DNA of 64,000 nucleotides. It comes from Amphiplicatus metriothermophilus. Its GTDB lineage: Bacteria; Pseudomonadota; Alphaproteobacteria; Caulobacterales; Parvularculaceae. The stretch covers positions 62,001-126,000 of the forward strand of contig NZ_FZQA01000001.1 in NCBI RefSeq assembly GCF_900199215.1. Reading direction: 5' to 3'. A model generated the notes under the pieces. That model was not told the DNA's origin. It was given only the letters and a program-made list of their open reading frames with translations, and ran no database searches. Positions 52,467 to 61,195 of the stretch are shown piece by piece; position 1 is the stretch's first letter; every line of letters begins with the position of its first letter. The position numbers were made by a program, and so were the translations under genes.

Positions 52467-52628
52467 GGAGGACTCCCTGCGTGGCCGGCCGGCCGACCAT
52501 AGGGCCGCCGGGAGCGGATTGAAAAGACGCCGCGCGCGCGGAAACGGCCGCGCTCGCGAGAATGTCATAACGGCGCCGCGCGAAGGAATTTCAATAACCC
52601 GGTTCGAAGGCGGGCGCGGTTCCCGCCC

Positions 52629-53180
52629 CTATCGCGAAGGCGCGAGCGGATAGGTCTCGAGAATCTCGTAATGGCTCGCGTCTCCGCCGAGACGCGACTC
52701 GTAAAGGTGGAACTCCTCCACCGGGAACGGCCCGCAGGCGAACAGCCCGTGCATGGCGCAGAAGCGCGCGACGGCCTCGCGGCTGACCCCGCTCAGATAG
52801 GCGAGCGTCACGTGCGGCGCGAATTTGCGCCTGTCGCCCGGATAGCCTGCGCGCGCCAGCGCGTTCGCCACTTTCGACTGAAGATGCGCCAGCGGCGCAG
52901 AGGCGGCCACGCCAGCCCAGAGCACGTGCGGCCTGCGGTCGCCAAAAAATCCGCATCCTGATAAAGTGAGGTCGAAGCCCGGCGCGGCGACGCCTGAAAG
53001 CGAGGCGTGAATGTCCTCAAGCCCATGCCGGTCCGCGTCGCCGATGAACTGCAAGGTGAGATGAAAAGCCTCGTCGGGCCGCCAGCGCGCGCCCTCGAGC
53101 CCGGTCTGGAGCTGCGCGAGCGCGTCGGCGACGACTTCGGGGAGCGACAAAGCGACGAAGAGGCGGTACATGACGCCCAT
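52629..53180 (-). CDS. thpR: RNA 2',3'-cyclic phosphodiesterase (2H family)
   Basis: A 183-residue 2H phosphoesterase. Its two HxTx motifs are HLTLQFIGDADRHG (near residue 41) and HVTLAYLSGVSREAV (near 123). It opens YRLFVALSLPEVVADALAQL and has EEFHLYESRLGGDASHYEIL near the end, typical of ThpR. It opens 2',3'-cyclic phosphates in RNA. Starts 53180 and 53171 are both possible. It is divergent from the epimerase gene. Confidence 0.92.
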   Translation of the reverse strand: MGVMYRLFVALSLPEVVADALAQLQTGLEGARWRPDEAFHLTLQFIGDADRHGLEDIHASLSGVAAPGFDLTLSGCGFFGDRRPHVLWAGVAASAPLAHLQSKVANALARAGYPGDRRKFAPHVTLAYLSGVSREAVARFCAMHGLFACGPFPVEEFHLYESRLGGDASHYEILETYPLAPSR

Positions 53181-53236
53181 GTTTGTCCGCCGGCGGCGGC
53201 GCTGTAAATATCGACCCGCCGCGAAAGGATGCCGCC

Positions 53237-54106
53237 TTGACTGATCGCGAGATCGTTTTTCTCGGCTACGGCTACACGGCGCGCGCGCTCGCGCGCCGGC
53301 TCAAGACGGCGCGCTGGCGGATCGCCGCGACGGCGCGCAGCGCCGAGAAGGCCGCCGCGATCGAGCGCGCCGGCGCGCGCGCGATTCCCTGGACCGGGTC
53401 CGGAATCGACCCCGCCGCCTTCGCAGGCGCGTGCGCCGTTCTCGTCTCGACGCCGCCGGGCGAAGGCGGCTGCCCGGCGCTGGCCGCGGCGGGCGAGGCG
53501 CTCGCCGCGCGGGCCGGCGACATCGCCTGGATCGGCTATCTTTCCTCCAACGGCGTCTATGGCGATCACGGCGGGGCCTGGGTGGACGAATTCTCGCCCC
53601 TGCGCGCCGCTTCCAGGCGCGGGCTGCGCCGGATCGCGGCGGAGGCCGACTGGGCCGCGCTCGGCGCGACCTGGAACCTGCCGGTCGCGATCTTCCGCCT
53701 GCCGGGCATATACGGGCCGGGTCGATCGGCCCTCGACGCCGTGCGCGAGGGCCGCGCCAGGCGCATCGTGAAGGAAGGCCAGGTCTTCAATCGGATGCAT
53801 GTGGACGACATCGCCGCGGCGCTTGAGGCGAGCCTCGCGCGGCCTGAAGCGGGCGCGCTGTTCAATCTCGCCGACGACGAGCCGTCGCCGCCCCAGGACG
53901 TGATCGAATACGCCTGCGCGCTTCTGGGCGTGGACCCGCCCCCGCCCGTTCCCTTCGAAGAGGCCGAGCTTTCCGAAATGGGGCGCAGCTTCTATCTCGA
54001 AAACAAGCGTGTACGGAACGACCGGATGAAGCAGGCGCTCGGGCTGAAGCTCGCCTTTCCGACCTATCGGGAAGGCCTGCGCGCCATTCTCGCGGCGGGC
54101 GGCTAG
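53237..54106 (+). CDS. SDR/NAD(P)-binding epimerase-like protein (YeeZ-like)
   Basis: A 289-residue Rossmann protein. I use TTG 53237, since AAAGGAT lies seven bases before it and the protein then starts LTDREIVFLGYGYTARALA, a dinucleotide-binding loop (GYGYTA). Then come VLVSTPPGEGG, IGYLSSNGVYGDHGGAWVDE (SSxGVYG, usual in extended SDRs), and FRLPGIYGPGRSALDAVREG. The catalytic Tyr-Lys pair is replaced by a SSNGVYG pattern, as in YeeZ-like members. Substrate unknown. Confidence 0.8.
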   Translation: MTDREIVFLGYGYTARALARRLKTARWRIAATARSAEKAAAIERAGARAIPWTGSGIDPAAFAGACAVLVSTPPGEGGCPALAAAGEALAARAGDIAWIGYLSSNGVYGDHGGAWVDEFSPLRAASRRGLRRIAAEADWAALGATWNLPVAIFRLPGIYGPGRSALDAVREGRARRIVKEGQVFNRMHVDDIAAALEASLARPEAGALFNLADDEPSPPQDVIEYACALLGVDPPPPVPFEEAELSEMGRSFYLENKRVRNDRMKQALGLKLAFPTYREGLRAILAAGG

Positions 54107-54111
54107 TCCCC

Positions 54112-54615
54112 TCAGGCGTCCTCGCCCGGCGACGCCTCTTCCGGCGCCGGCGCCTTGTCGTTCCACTCATATATGCGCCGGATGAAGCAGCGGCGCGCGA
54201 AGTTTCCCGTATCCTCGACGATGATGACATCGCCGTGGGTCACGCACCCGCCGGACGGCCGGCTTTCGATGCCGATCGCCTGAGCGAATCGGAACAGGCG
54301 CTCCTCGCACGCGCCGGTAAGCTCCACCCGGTACCAGTCGTCGACGCCGCGTTCGAGCAGGACGACGTCGTCTTCCCCCTTCACGGGCTTCCAGCCGTTT
54401 ATATTGCGCCCGAAGCAGATGCGGTCGACCTCTGCGCCGAGGCGGAGATCGGTCCCCTCGCGAGCCTCGGGCGCTTCTTCGGCGTTCTCCTCGCCCGCCC
54501 GCGCGCCCATGAGCGAACCGGCGGCGAGGAACGCAGCGCTCGCGGCCAGTCCCAAAAGCCAGGCGTCGCGCGCGCCCTGCCGCGCGAGCCGGCGGCGTTT
54601 GATGAAGTTCGACAT
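54112..54615 (-). CDS. DUF6491 family exported protein
   Basis: A 167-residue protein with a basic start and one hydrophobic stretch AWLLGLAASAAFLAAGSLMG (residues ~18-37), probably a signal or anchor. The mature part has paired Cys positions: EVDRICFGRNINGWKP, RVELTGACEERLFRFAQAIGI, SGGCVTHGDVIIVED and RRCFIRRIYEW. This spacing is the DUF6491 pattern, suggesting two disulfides. AGGAGAAGG precedes ATG 54615. Function unknown; convergent with the epimerase gene. Confidence 0.75.
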   Translation of the reverse strand: MSNFIKRRRLARQGARDAWLLGLAASAAFLAAGSLMGARAGEENAEEAPEAREGTDLRLGAEVDRICFGRNINGWKPVKGEDDVVLLERGVDDWYRVELTGACEERLFRFAQAIGIESRPSGGCVTHGDVIIVEDTGNFARRCFIRRIYEWNDKAPAPEEASPGEDA

Positions 54616-54743
54616 CTCGCCTTCTCCTGTCCCTAAAGACGTCGATCCGCCTTGCCCTATTCCCCAGCCGCCCAAGACATGGCCGGCGATTGCGGAGAAA
54701 AAAGGGCGGGGGCCAGGACCGGCCGGCGACGGGCCGCGCAAGA

Positions 54744-54763
54744 CATAAAGAAATCCTTATATG
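54744..54763. promoter_or_regulatory. imperfect dyad upstream of ahcY (SahR/MetR-type operator?)
   Basis: CATAAAGAAATCCTTATATG contains the dyad ATAAnGAnnTCnTTAT (54745-54760). AT-rich sites of this shape precede methionine-cycle genes in many alphaproteobacteria and are attributed to ArsR-family regulators. It lies 75 bp before the ahcY start. No SAH-riboswitch structure was recognised. Confidence 0.4.
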
Positions 54764-54837
54764 AGCTTGGCCGCGACGCGCCCCCCTGCTATAAGCGCCC
54801 GGCTTTTGGATCGTTTTCACCCATGAAGGACCGCCGG

Positions 54838-56244
54838 ATGACAGAGCCCAGCCGCAAGGACTACGCCGTCAAGGACATCTCGCTCGCCGATTACGGACGC
54901 CGGGAGATCGAAATCGCCGAAACCGAAATGCCCGGCCTCATGGCTCTCCGCGAGGAGTTCGGGCCGAAAAAGCCGCTGAAGGGCGCGCGGATCGCCGGCT
55001 CGCTGCACATGACCATCCAGACGGCGGTGCTGATCGAGACCCTTCAGGCGCTAGGGGCGGAAATCCGCTGGGCCTCGTGCAACATATTTTCGACCCAGGA
55101 CCATGCGGCGGCCGCCATCGCCGCGGCCGGCGTTCCCGTCTTCGCCTTCAAGGGCGAAACCCTCGAGCAGTATTGGGACTTCGCCGACCGCATTTTCGAA
55201 TGGCCGAACGGCGAGACCGCCAACATGATCCTCGACGACGGCGGGGACGCGACCCTGCTCGTTCTCCTCGGTTCGGATGCGGAGAAAAATCCGTCGCTCA
55301 TCGAGAATCCGAAAAACGAGGAAGAGAAATATCTCTTTCAGACCATTCGCCGCCGGCTCGATAAAAATCCCGGCTGGTACTCGAAGGTGAAGGCCAGCAT
55401 CCGCGGCGTCACCGAAGAGACCACCACGGGCGTTCTGCGCCTTTATCAGCGCCAGAAGAAGGGCCAGCTGCCCTTCCCCGCCATCAACGTCAACGACTCC
55501 GTCACGAAGTCGAAATTCGACAACAAATACGGCTGCCGGGAGTCGCTGGTGGACGGCATCCGCCGCGCGACCGACGTGATGATCGCCGGCAAGGTCGCGA
55601 TCGTGTGCGGCTATGGCGATGTGGGCAAGGGCTCGGCCGCCTCGCTGAGGGGCGCCGGCGCGCGGGTGATGGTGACGGAAGTCGATCCCATCTGCGCGCT
55701 CCAGGCCGCCATGGACGGCTATGAAGTCGTCACCCTCGACGAGGACATCCATCGAGCCGACATCGTCATCACGGCGACGGGCAACAAGGACGTCCTCACC
55801 GTCGACCACATGCGCAAGCTCAAGGACATGGCCATCGTCGGCAATATCGGCCATTTCGACAACGAAATTCAGGTCGAGGCCCTGCGCAACTTCAAATGGG
55901 TGAACGTCAAGGACCAGGTGGACATGGTCCAGTTCCCCGACGGCAAGCGGATCATCCTTCTGTCGGAAGGCCGGCTGCTCAATCTCGGCAACGCCACCGG
56001 TCATCCGAGCTTCGTCATGTCGGCGTCCTTCACCAACCAGACTCTCGCGCAAATCGAGCTGTGGACGAAAGGCGATCAGTATAGGAACGAAGTCTACGTG
56101 CTGCCCAAGCATCTCGACGAGAAGGTCGCCGCGCTGCATTTGCCCAAGGTCGGCGCGAAGCTGACGAAGCTCTCCGAAGAGCAGGCGGAATATATCGGCG
56201 TCGATCCGAACGGACCGTTCAAGCCGGACCACTACCGCTACTGA
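54838..56244 (+). CDS. ahcY: adenosylhomocysteinase
   Basis: A 468-residue NAD-dependent hydrolase that splits S-adenosylhomocysteine into adenosine and homocysteine, sustaining methylation. [37 protein letters not shown] and DDGGDATLL form the substrate domain. [20 protein letters not shown] is the catalytic Lys/Asp/Cys region; [20 protein letters not shown] is the NAD loop. The C-terminal tail ends PDHYRY, needed to close the neighbour's NAD site. AAGGA lies seven bases before ATG 54838. It includes the ~40-residue insert usual in bacterial enzymes. Confidence 0.97.
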   Translation: MTEPSRKDYAVKDISLADYGRREIEIAETEMPGLMALREEFGPKKPLKGARIAGSLHMTIQTAVLIETLQALGAEIRWASCNIFSTQDHAAAAIAAAGVPVFAFKGETLEQYWDFADRIFEWPNGETANMILDDGGDATLLVLLGSDAEKNPSLIENPKNEEEKYLFQTIRRRLDKNPGWYSKVKASIRGVTEETTTGVLRLYQRQKKGQLPFPAINVNDSVTKSKFDNKYGCRESLVDGIRRATDVMIAGKVAIVCGYGDVGKGSAASLRGAGARVMVTEVDPICALQAAMDGYEVVTLDEDIHRADIVITATGNKDVLTVDHMRKLKDMAIVGNIGHFDNEIQVEALRNFKWVNVKDQVDMVQFPDGKRIILLSEGRLLNLGNATGHPSFVMSASFTNQTLAQIELWTKGDQYRNEVYVLPKHLDEKVAALHLPKVGAKLTKLSEEQAEYIGVDPNGPFKPDHYRY

Positions 56245-56276
56245 GCGCAGACTTCTCCTTGGGGTCGAAATTCGGA

Positions 56277-56303
56277 CCGGCGCGCCATCGGCGCGCCGGT
56301 TTT
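56277..56303 (+). terminator. intrinsic terminator of ahcY
   Basis: Perfect arms CCGGCGCGCC (56277-56286) and GGCGCGCCGG (56290-56299), ATC loop, then TTTT. It lies 33 bp past the ahcY stop on the same strand. Confidence 0.85.
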
Positions 56304-56500
56304 CATATAAAGAATACGTGTGGAGCGCCGCAATAAAGACGCGCAAAGGATGATTTTCGCTTTATGCCCGCGCCCGTTCTCGCCGATAGTTCCAGTAGAG
56401 AGGCGCGCGCCAGTCGCCTTCGAGTTCCCCGCGCGCCGGCCGCAGGACCAGACGCGCCGCATGAGCGGCGCAGAAGGAATGCGCAGAAAGGGATCGCGCG

Positions 56501-57081
56501 ATGAGCATCATGCGTTGGATTTTCGGCGCGCCGGCTGCGATCGCGATCACGGCGGCGCTGTTCGTTCTGATGGCGGGCCTGATCCGTCAGGACCTGCGTC
56601 TCGAACCGGCGAAGGCGGTTCCCGACATCAGCATCGTCGCCAAAATTCCCGAGCCAGAGATAGGGCCGGAAGGCGGGAAAGAGGAGTTGAGCCCGCCCGA
56701 GGCGCCGCCGCCTATCCCCCCGCGGACGAAGAAGGGCGACAAACCCGAAGGAACGATCGATTTGCCGAAGCCCGGCGAGATCGACCCCGGTCCTATCGGA
56801 CCGATCGGCGGGCCGGCGACGGCGCCGACGATCCGCGTCGCCCCGGCCTATCCCGAGCGCTGCGCGGCGCAGAACGTCGAGGGCGTGGTGCTGGTGCAGT
56901 TCGACGTCACGCCCGAGAGGGACGTCGTCAATCCGCTCATCCTTTCCTCGTCCATTCCTGCTTCGACCACACGGTTATTCGCGCCGTTTCGCGCTGGAAA
57001 TATCCGCCGGCCTATGAGAACGGGCGTCCGGTCGCGCGCCGCGGCGTCGTCGAACGGTTCGTCTTTGAGCTGACTGAATAG
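56501..57081 (+). pseudogene. TonB-family energy-transducing protein, single-base frameshift
   Basis: A TonB-like protein with a membrane anchor (WIFGAPAAIAITAALFVLMAGLI), a Pro-rich linker (EAPPPIPPRTKKG, PKPGEIDPGPIGP) and a C-terminal domain RVAPAYPERCAAQNVEGVVL. The first frame then goes out of phase near 56953 and ends at 57073. The other frame continues the domain as HSCFDHTVIRAVSRWKYPPA, then ENGRPVARRGVVERFVFELT, stopping at 57081. Restoring one C in CGTCCATTCC joins the halves perfectly. It is a recent inactivating deletion, a sequencing error or a programmed shift. GAAAGGG precedes ATG 56501. Confidence 0.8.
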
Positions 57082-57087
57082 CTCCCG

Positions 57088-57756
57088 TCAGGCCCGACGC
57101 AGCTTGAAGAACGCGATCAGGTGCAGGATCGCGAAAGCCGGCACGAGATAGCCGGGAATGAGCGCGAGCGGGAGCTCGGCCATCAGGCCGGTATGGATCG
57201 CCCCCGGCTGGTGCAACGCGCCGCCTTCGCGCGCAAGCGCGCCGGTCGCGAACGCGGCCGCGAAGTCGAACAGGCCGGCGGCGATCAGCGCGTAGGATGC
57301 GCGCCTCCAGCCGGGGGACCGGCGCCAGACGGCGAGCGCGACGAAGGGCGCGGCTAGGCCCACGGCGATGTCGCCGAAGCCCGCCGGCGCGGCGAAAACA
57401 GCCGGCAGCATGCCGAGCCCCCAAACGAACACGAAAGCCGCGCCGACGACGCGCCAGCCCTGCAGCGCCGTCACAAGGCCAAGGTCGATCTCATCCGCCC
57501 AGCGGCGAAGCCCCGCTGACCGCCCATAAGCGGCGCAAAAGGCGAGCGGCGGCAGAATCGCCGCAGCGACGAGTCCATAAGGCGGCGCGCCGTTCACGGA
57601 TTGATACAATCCGTTCGCGGCGGCGAGCGCCGACAACGCGCCCCAGACGATGAGCGTCGCGATGACAGGAAGGCGCAAAAGCGGCTCGCCTTTGCCCGCC
57701 GCCGCGCTCTCGGATCCGGCGCCGGCGCGCTCCGCCAGTTCGACATGCTCGGACAT
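57088..57756 (-). CDS. uncharacterised multi-spanning membrane protein
   Basis: A 222-residue protein with a ~28-residue hydrophilic start (MSEHVELAERAGAG) and about six helices (for example LPVIATLIVWGALSALAAANGLYQ; VVGAAFVFVWGLGMLPAVFAA; LVPAFAILHLIAFFKLRR at the C-terminus). I do not recognise the family. GGAGGAGG precedes ATG 57756. The palindrome GTGTATATACAC lies 20 bp upstream, so the adjacent MarR regulator probably controls it. Transport, sensing or detoxification are all open. Confidence 0.75.
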   Translation of the reverse strand: MSEHVELAERAGAGSESAAAGKGEPLLRLPVIATLIVWGALSALAAANGLYQSVNGAPPYGLVAAAILPPLAFCAAYGRSAGLRRWADEIDLGLVTALQGWRVVGAAFVFVWGLGMLPAVFAAPAGFGDIAVGLAAPFVALAVWRRSPGWRRASYALIAAGLFDFAAAFATGALAREGGALHQPGAIHTGLMAELPLALIPGYLVPAFAILHLIAFFKLRRA

Positions 57757-57775
57757 CGCAACCTCCTCCAGTATA

Positions 57776-57787
57776 GTGTATATACAC
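57776..57787. promoter_or_regulatory. MarR-type operator, copy 1
   Basis: GTGTATATACAC, a perfect 12-bp palindrome just upstream of the membrane-protein gene and identical to the core of the palindrome at 58236-58255. It is a likely binding site for the adjacent MarR repressor. Confidence 0.7.
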
Positions 57788-57811
57788 CTAACTGATGAAA
57801 AAAACTCGCCG

Positions 57812-58234
57812 TCAGCCGACGGCGCCAAGTACGGCCAGAAGCCGCGCCGCTTCTTTCTCGCCGAGCCGTCCGACGGCGCGCGCCTGGAACGCAGCCCACA
57901 GGGGCAGGCTCCTTTCATGGGCGCGCCGGCCGCGCGCCGTGAGCGCGACGCGGCGCTCGCGCCGATCTCTGGACGGTCTGTATGCGATCAATCCGTCCCT
58001 CTCCATCACGGCGAGATTGCGCGTCAACGTCGTCCGATCTGCGCCCATCGCCTCAGCGAGGCGCGATACGGACGCCTCGTCCATCGCGCGCAAAACGGCG
58101 AGCGCGGAGAATTGCGTCGCCGTGAGCCCGACCGGCTTCAGCGCGGCGTCGAGCGCGCGGGTCGCCGCCCGCGCCGCCTTGCGCAGGTTGAAGCAAAGAC
58201 AGGCCGACGGGGCCGCCAGATCGACGCTCTCCAT
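57812..58234 (-). CDS. MarR-family transcriptional regulator
   Basis: A 140-residue winged-helix repressor. LCFNLRKAARAATRALDAALKPVGLTATQFS is the dimer and first helices; ASVSRLAEAMGADRTTLTRNLAVMERDGLI is the recognition helix region, and RPSRDRRERRVALTARG the wing. ATG 58234 has no ribosome site and sits 1 bp from a 20-bp palindrome, so the message is short-leadered and the gene is surely autoregulated. Its downstream neighbour, the membrane-protein gene, has the same core palindrome and is the presumed target. Confidence 0.9.
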   Translation of the reverse strand: MESVDLAAPSACLCFNLRKAARAATRALDAALKPVGLTATQFSALAVLRAMDEASVSRLAEAMGADRTTLTRNLAVMERDGLIAYRPSRDRRERRVALTARGRRAHERSLPLWAAFQARAVGRLGEKEAARLLAVLGAVG

Positions 58235-58235
58235 A

Positions 58236-58255
58236 AATAGTGTATATACACTATT
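58236..58255. promoter_or_regulatory. MarR-type operator, copy 2 (autoregulation)
   Basis: AATAGTGTATATACACTATT, a perfect 20-bp palindrome immediately before the MarR gene start. Its 12-bp centre repeats at 57776-57787. Binding here would block the promoter of the regulator itself. Confidence 0.75.
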
Positions 58256-58305
58256 GCGGCGACCGTCAAGGGCCGCAACGGCGGAAAGGCGTCGCCGCCC
58301 CGCCG

Positions 58306-59550
58306 CTAGCGCAGCCGGCGGGCGGTCTTTTCGACCTCCTCCATGACGCGGAGGAGATTGCCGCCCCAGATCTTGGCGATCTCTTCTTCCGTGTACCCGC
58401 GTCTCACAAGCTCGCGGGTGACGTTGAGAGTCTCGCCGGCGTCCTCCCAGCCGACCACGCCGCCGCCGCCGTCGAAGTCCGACGCGACGCCGACATGATC
58501 GACGCCGACCAGCTTCACGGCGTAATCGATGTGGTCGACGAAGTCCGCGACCGTAGCGCGCGGCGCGATATCCCACATGGCTTCGAGGCGTTTTTCATAT
58601 TCGGCCTCGACCTCCGGCGTCATCGCCGCGCGCGCCTCGGTCGTCTCGAGCCCCATTTCCTTGCGGATCCGGTCCCGCAGCGCGATCTGCTCCTCCGTCA
58701 GCGGCTTCACATAGGCGTCGAGCGCGACGATCTGCACGACGCCGCCCTTCGCCGCGAGCGCGCGAAGCTGCTCGTCGTCGAGATTGCGCGGGCTGTCGGC
58801 GATCGCCTTGACGCCGGAATGAGACGCGATCGGCGGCGCGGCGGAAAGCGCGACCGCCTGCATCATGGTCTTTTTGCCGGCGTGCGAGACGTCGACCATG
58901 ATCCCATGACGGTTCAACTCGGCGACCAGAGACCGTCCGATCCCGGACAGTCCGCCGTGACGCTCTTCCGCGTCGCCGAGCGCTTCGTTGGGATTGGAGC
59001 TGTCGCCGAACTGGTTATGGCCGAAATGCGTGATCCCCATATAGCGCACGCCGGCCCGCGCCCAGGCCGCGACATCCTCGACCGACGGGCCCAAAGGATA
59101 GGCGTTCTCCATGCCGATAAGCGCGACGCGCTTGCCCGTGCGCGCAATGCGCCGCGCCTCGCGGGCCGTGAAAGCGACGCCGACCTCGTCCGGGTAGGCG
59201 CGCACGAGCCGCGCGATCGCCTCGATACGCGTGTTCGCCACGCGCCGCGCTTCGGCGTAGCCTTCCGGCGTCAGCGGCCCTTGCGGCGTGTAGACGATGA
59301 AGAAGGCCGCATCGAGCCCGCCCGCGCGCATTTTCGGCAGATCGACCTGAAGCTTCGTGAAGCCGCCGGGATCGTTCCTGAACGTCGCGTAATCGAGCGG
59401 AATGTCGACATGAGTGTCGAGCGCGAGGACCCGTTCGTGAATGCGCCGGGCCTCCTCTTCAAGCGTCGGATCGGCGAGGGGCTGGGCCGCGGCGGAAGCG
59501 GCGGCGAGCGCCGGCAGAAGCGCGCTCAGAAAGGCGGAGGGTGTTTTCAT
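58306..59550 (-). CDS. membrane dipeptidase (renal dipeptidase family, M19)
   Basis: A 414-residue zinc dipeptidase with a signal peptide MKTPSAFLSALLPALAAASAAAQ. Metal and active-site residues: DTHVDIPLDY near residue 45 (HxD), ALIGMENAYPLG (Glu), ITHFGHNQFGDSS, MVDVSHAGKKTMMQ, and IASHSGVKAIADSPRNLDD. The C-terminal VGVASDFDGGGG loop is present. GAGAGGACC precedes ATG 59550. It probably hydrolyses dipeptides, some of D-form, in the periplasm. Confidence 0.92.
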   Translation of the reverse strand: MKTPSAFLSALLPALAAASAAAQPLADPTLEEEARRIHERVLALDTHVDIPLDYATFRNDPGGFTKLQVDLPKMRAGGLDAAFFIVYTPQGPLTPEGYAEARRVANTRIEAIARLVRAYPDEVGVAFTAREARRIARTGKRVALIGMENAYPLGPSVEDVAAWARAGVRYMGITHFGHNQFGDSSNPNEALGDAEERHGGLSGIGRSLVAELNRHGIMVDVSHAGKKTMMQAVALSAAPPIASHSGVKAIADSPRNLDDEQLRALAAKGGVVQIVALDAYVKPLTEEQIALRDRIRKEMGLETTEARAAMTPEVEAEYEKRLEAMWDIAPRATVADFVDHIDYAVKLVGVDHVGVASDFDGGGGVVGWEDAGETLNVTRELVRRGYTEEEIAKIWGGNLLRVMEEVEKTARRLR

Positions 59551-59614
59551 GCGACGGTCCTCTCGGTCACGAATTCGGCGACGGCCTGACCATGCAGGCC
59601 GCCGACCGGAACGG

Positions 59615-61108
59615 TCAAGACCGCGCGCGCGGACGCGCAAGAGTCTCTTTCACGGCCTCGACAAGGTTTCCTCTTGATACGGAGAATTGCGCCGGCTGGG
59701 CTTCGCGCCACTCGACGTTGTCCTCGATCTGTTTCGAAAGCGCCGCGCCGAGGACGAGATCCTTGATCGTGACCGCGCCTTTCGCGCGCTCGTCCTCGCC
59801 CTCGATGACGGCGACCGGCGCGCCGCGTCTGTCGGCGTATTTGAGCTGCGCCCGCATGCCGGCCCCGCCGAGATAGACCTCCGCGCGCAGACCCGCCGCG
59901 CGCAATTCCGCCGCCATCCGCTGGTAGTCCGCCATGCGCGCCGGGTCGAGCGCCAGCACGACGACGGGACCGTCGAAGGCCCGCCCCGCGCCTGTTTCTT
60001 TCGCGAACTCCAATGCAGCGAGCAGGCGCGACACGCCGATGGAAACGCCGACGGCTGGAACTTCCACGCCCCTGAAGCGCTTGACGAGCCCGTCATAGCG
60101 GCCGCCGCCGCCGATGGAGCCGAAGCGCACGGGGCGGCCCTGCTCGTCTTGGGTCTCGAAGGCCAGGTCCGCCTCGAAGACCGGTCCCGTGTAATATTCA
60201 AGGCCGCGAATGATCGAACAGTCGATGCCGACGACTCCCTTGCAATCCTCAGGGAGCAGTCGGGTGATGGCGATCAATTCGTCGAGGCCGGCTTCGCCGC
60301 TTTTCGTCCCGCCCAACGTCTTTGAAATGGCCGATACGGTTTTCAGGCCCGCGCCGATCGCGGATTTCAGAAACAGCGCCACCGTGTCGATCTGCGCGTC
60401 CGACAGACCGACGCCTTTCGTGAAATCGCCGCTTTCATCGCGACGGCCCGGCCCGAGCAGCAGCCGCACGCCTTCCTCGCCGAGGCGGTCGAATTTATCC
60501 ATGGACCGCATGACATTCAGCCGGCGCTCGGCCTCGTCCTCGCTGTCGAGACCGATCTTTTCGAACAGCCCGTCGACGATCTTTCGGCTGCTGATCCGAA
60601 TACGGAAATCCTTGCGCGGAATGCCCGCCGCCTCGATCACTTCGACGAAAAGCGCGCACATCTCCGCATCGGCGTAAGGCGCCGGCGCGCCGACCGTATC
60701 GGCGTCGCACTGGGTGAACTGGCGGAACCGTCCGGGGCCGGGTTTTTCGTTGCGCCAGACCGGGCCGACGGCGTAGCGCCGATAGGGCTTTGGAAGCGCG
60801 TCGTAGTTCTGCGCGACGAACCGGGCGAGCGGCGCGGTCAGATCGTAGCGCAGGCTCATCCACTGCTCGTCGTCATCCTGCAGCGAGAAAACGCCCTGGT
60901 TCGGCCTGTCGACATCGGGCAGGAACTTGCCCAGCGCGTCGGTATATTCGAAGGTCGGCGTCTCCAAAGGCTCGAAGCCCCACGCCTCATAGACGGCGGA
61001 AATGCGCGCGAGCATCTCCCGCTCGGCGGCGATCTCCGCGCCGCGCCGATCGCGGAACCCGCGCGGGATGCGCGCCTTGGGCCGTATCTCTTTGGTTTTC
61101 TTCGCCAT
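59615..61108 (-). CDS. hisS: histidine--tRNA ligase
   Basis: A 497-residue class II synthetase. Motif 1 is in FEYTDALGKFLP; motif 2 is RYAVGPVWRNEKPGPGRFRQF; the His-binding GLEYYTGPVFEADL is near residue 310, and motif 3 SIGGGGRYDGLVKRFRG with VGVSIGVSRLLAAL. The C-terminal anticodon domain runs from about 400 (VVVLALDPARMADYQ). All active-site residues look intact. It is upstream of the dipeptidase gene on the same strand, 64 bp away. Confidence 0.95.
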   Translation of the reverse strand: MAKKTKEIRPKARIPRGFRDRRGAEIAAEREMLARISAVYEAWGFEPLETPTFEYTDALGKFLPDVDRPNQGVFSLQDDDEQWMSLRYDLTAPLARFVAQNYDALPKPYRRYAVGPVWRNEKPGPGRFRQFTQCDADTVGAPAPYADAEMCALFVEVIEAAGIPRKDFRIRISSRKIVDGLFEKIGLDSEDEAERRLNVMRSMDKFDRLGEEGVRLLLGPGRRDESGDFTKGVGLSDAQIDTVALFLKSAIGAGLKTVSAISKTLGGTKSGEAGLDELIAITRLLPEDCKGVVGIDCSIIRGLEYYTGPVFEADLAFETQDEQGRPVRFGSIGGGGRYDGLVKRFRGVEVPAVGVSIGVSRLLAALEFAKETGAGRAFDGPVVVLALDPARMADYQRMAAELRAAGLRAEVYLGGAGMRAQLKYADRRGAPVAVIEGEDERAKGAVTIKDLVLGAALSKQIEDNVEWREAQPAQFSVSRGNLVEAVKETLARPRARS

Positions 61109-61195
61109 CCGGCTCCCCGAAAGATCAGGCTCCGCGGGATAGCCGATGGCGCGCCGGCGCGCAACGCGCGCTCCGTCCGCCCTCCGGCGCGCGCG

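Noticed and set aside
54640-54837. SAH riboswitch before ahcY
   Set aside because: I could not find the conserved core or pairing; only an AT-rich dyad is visible.
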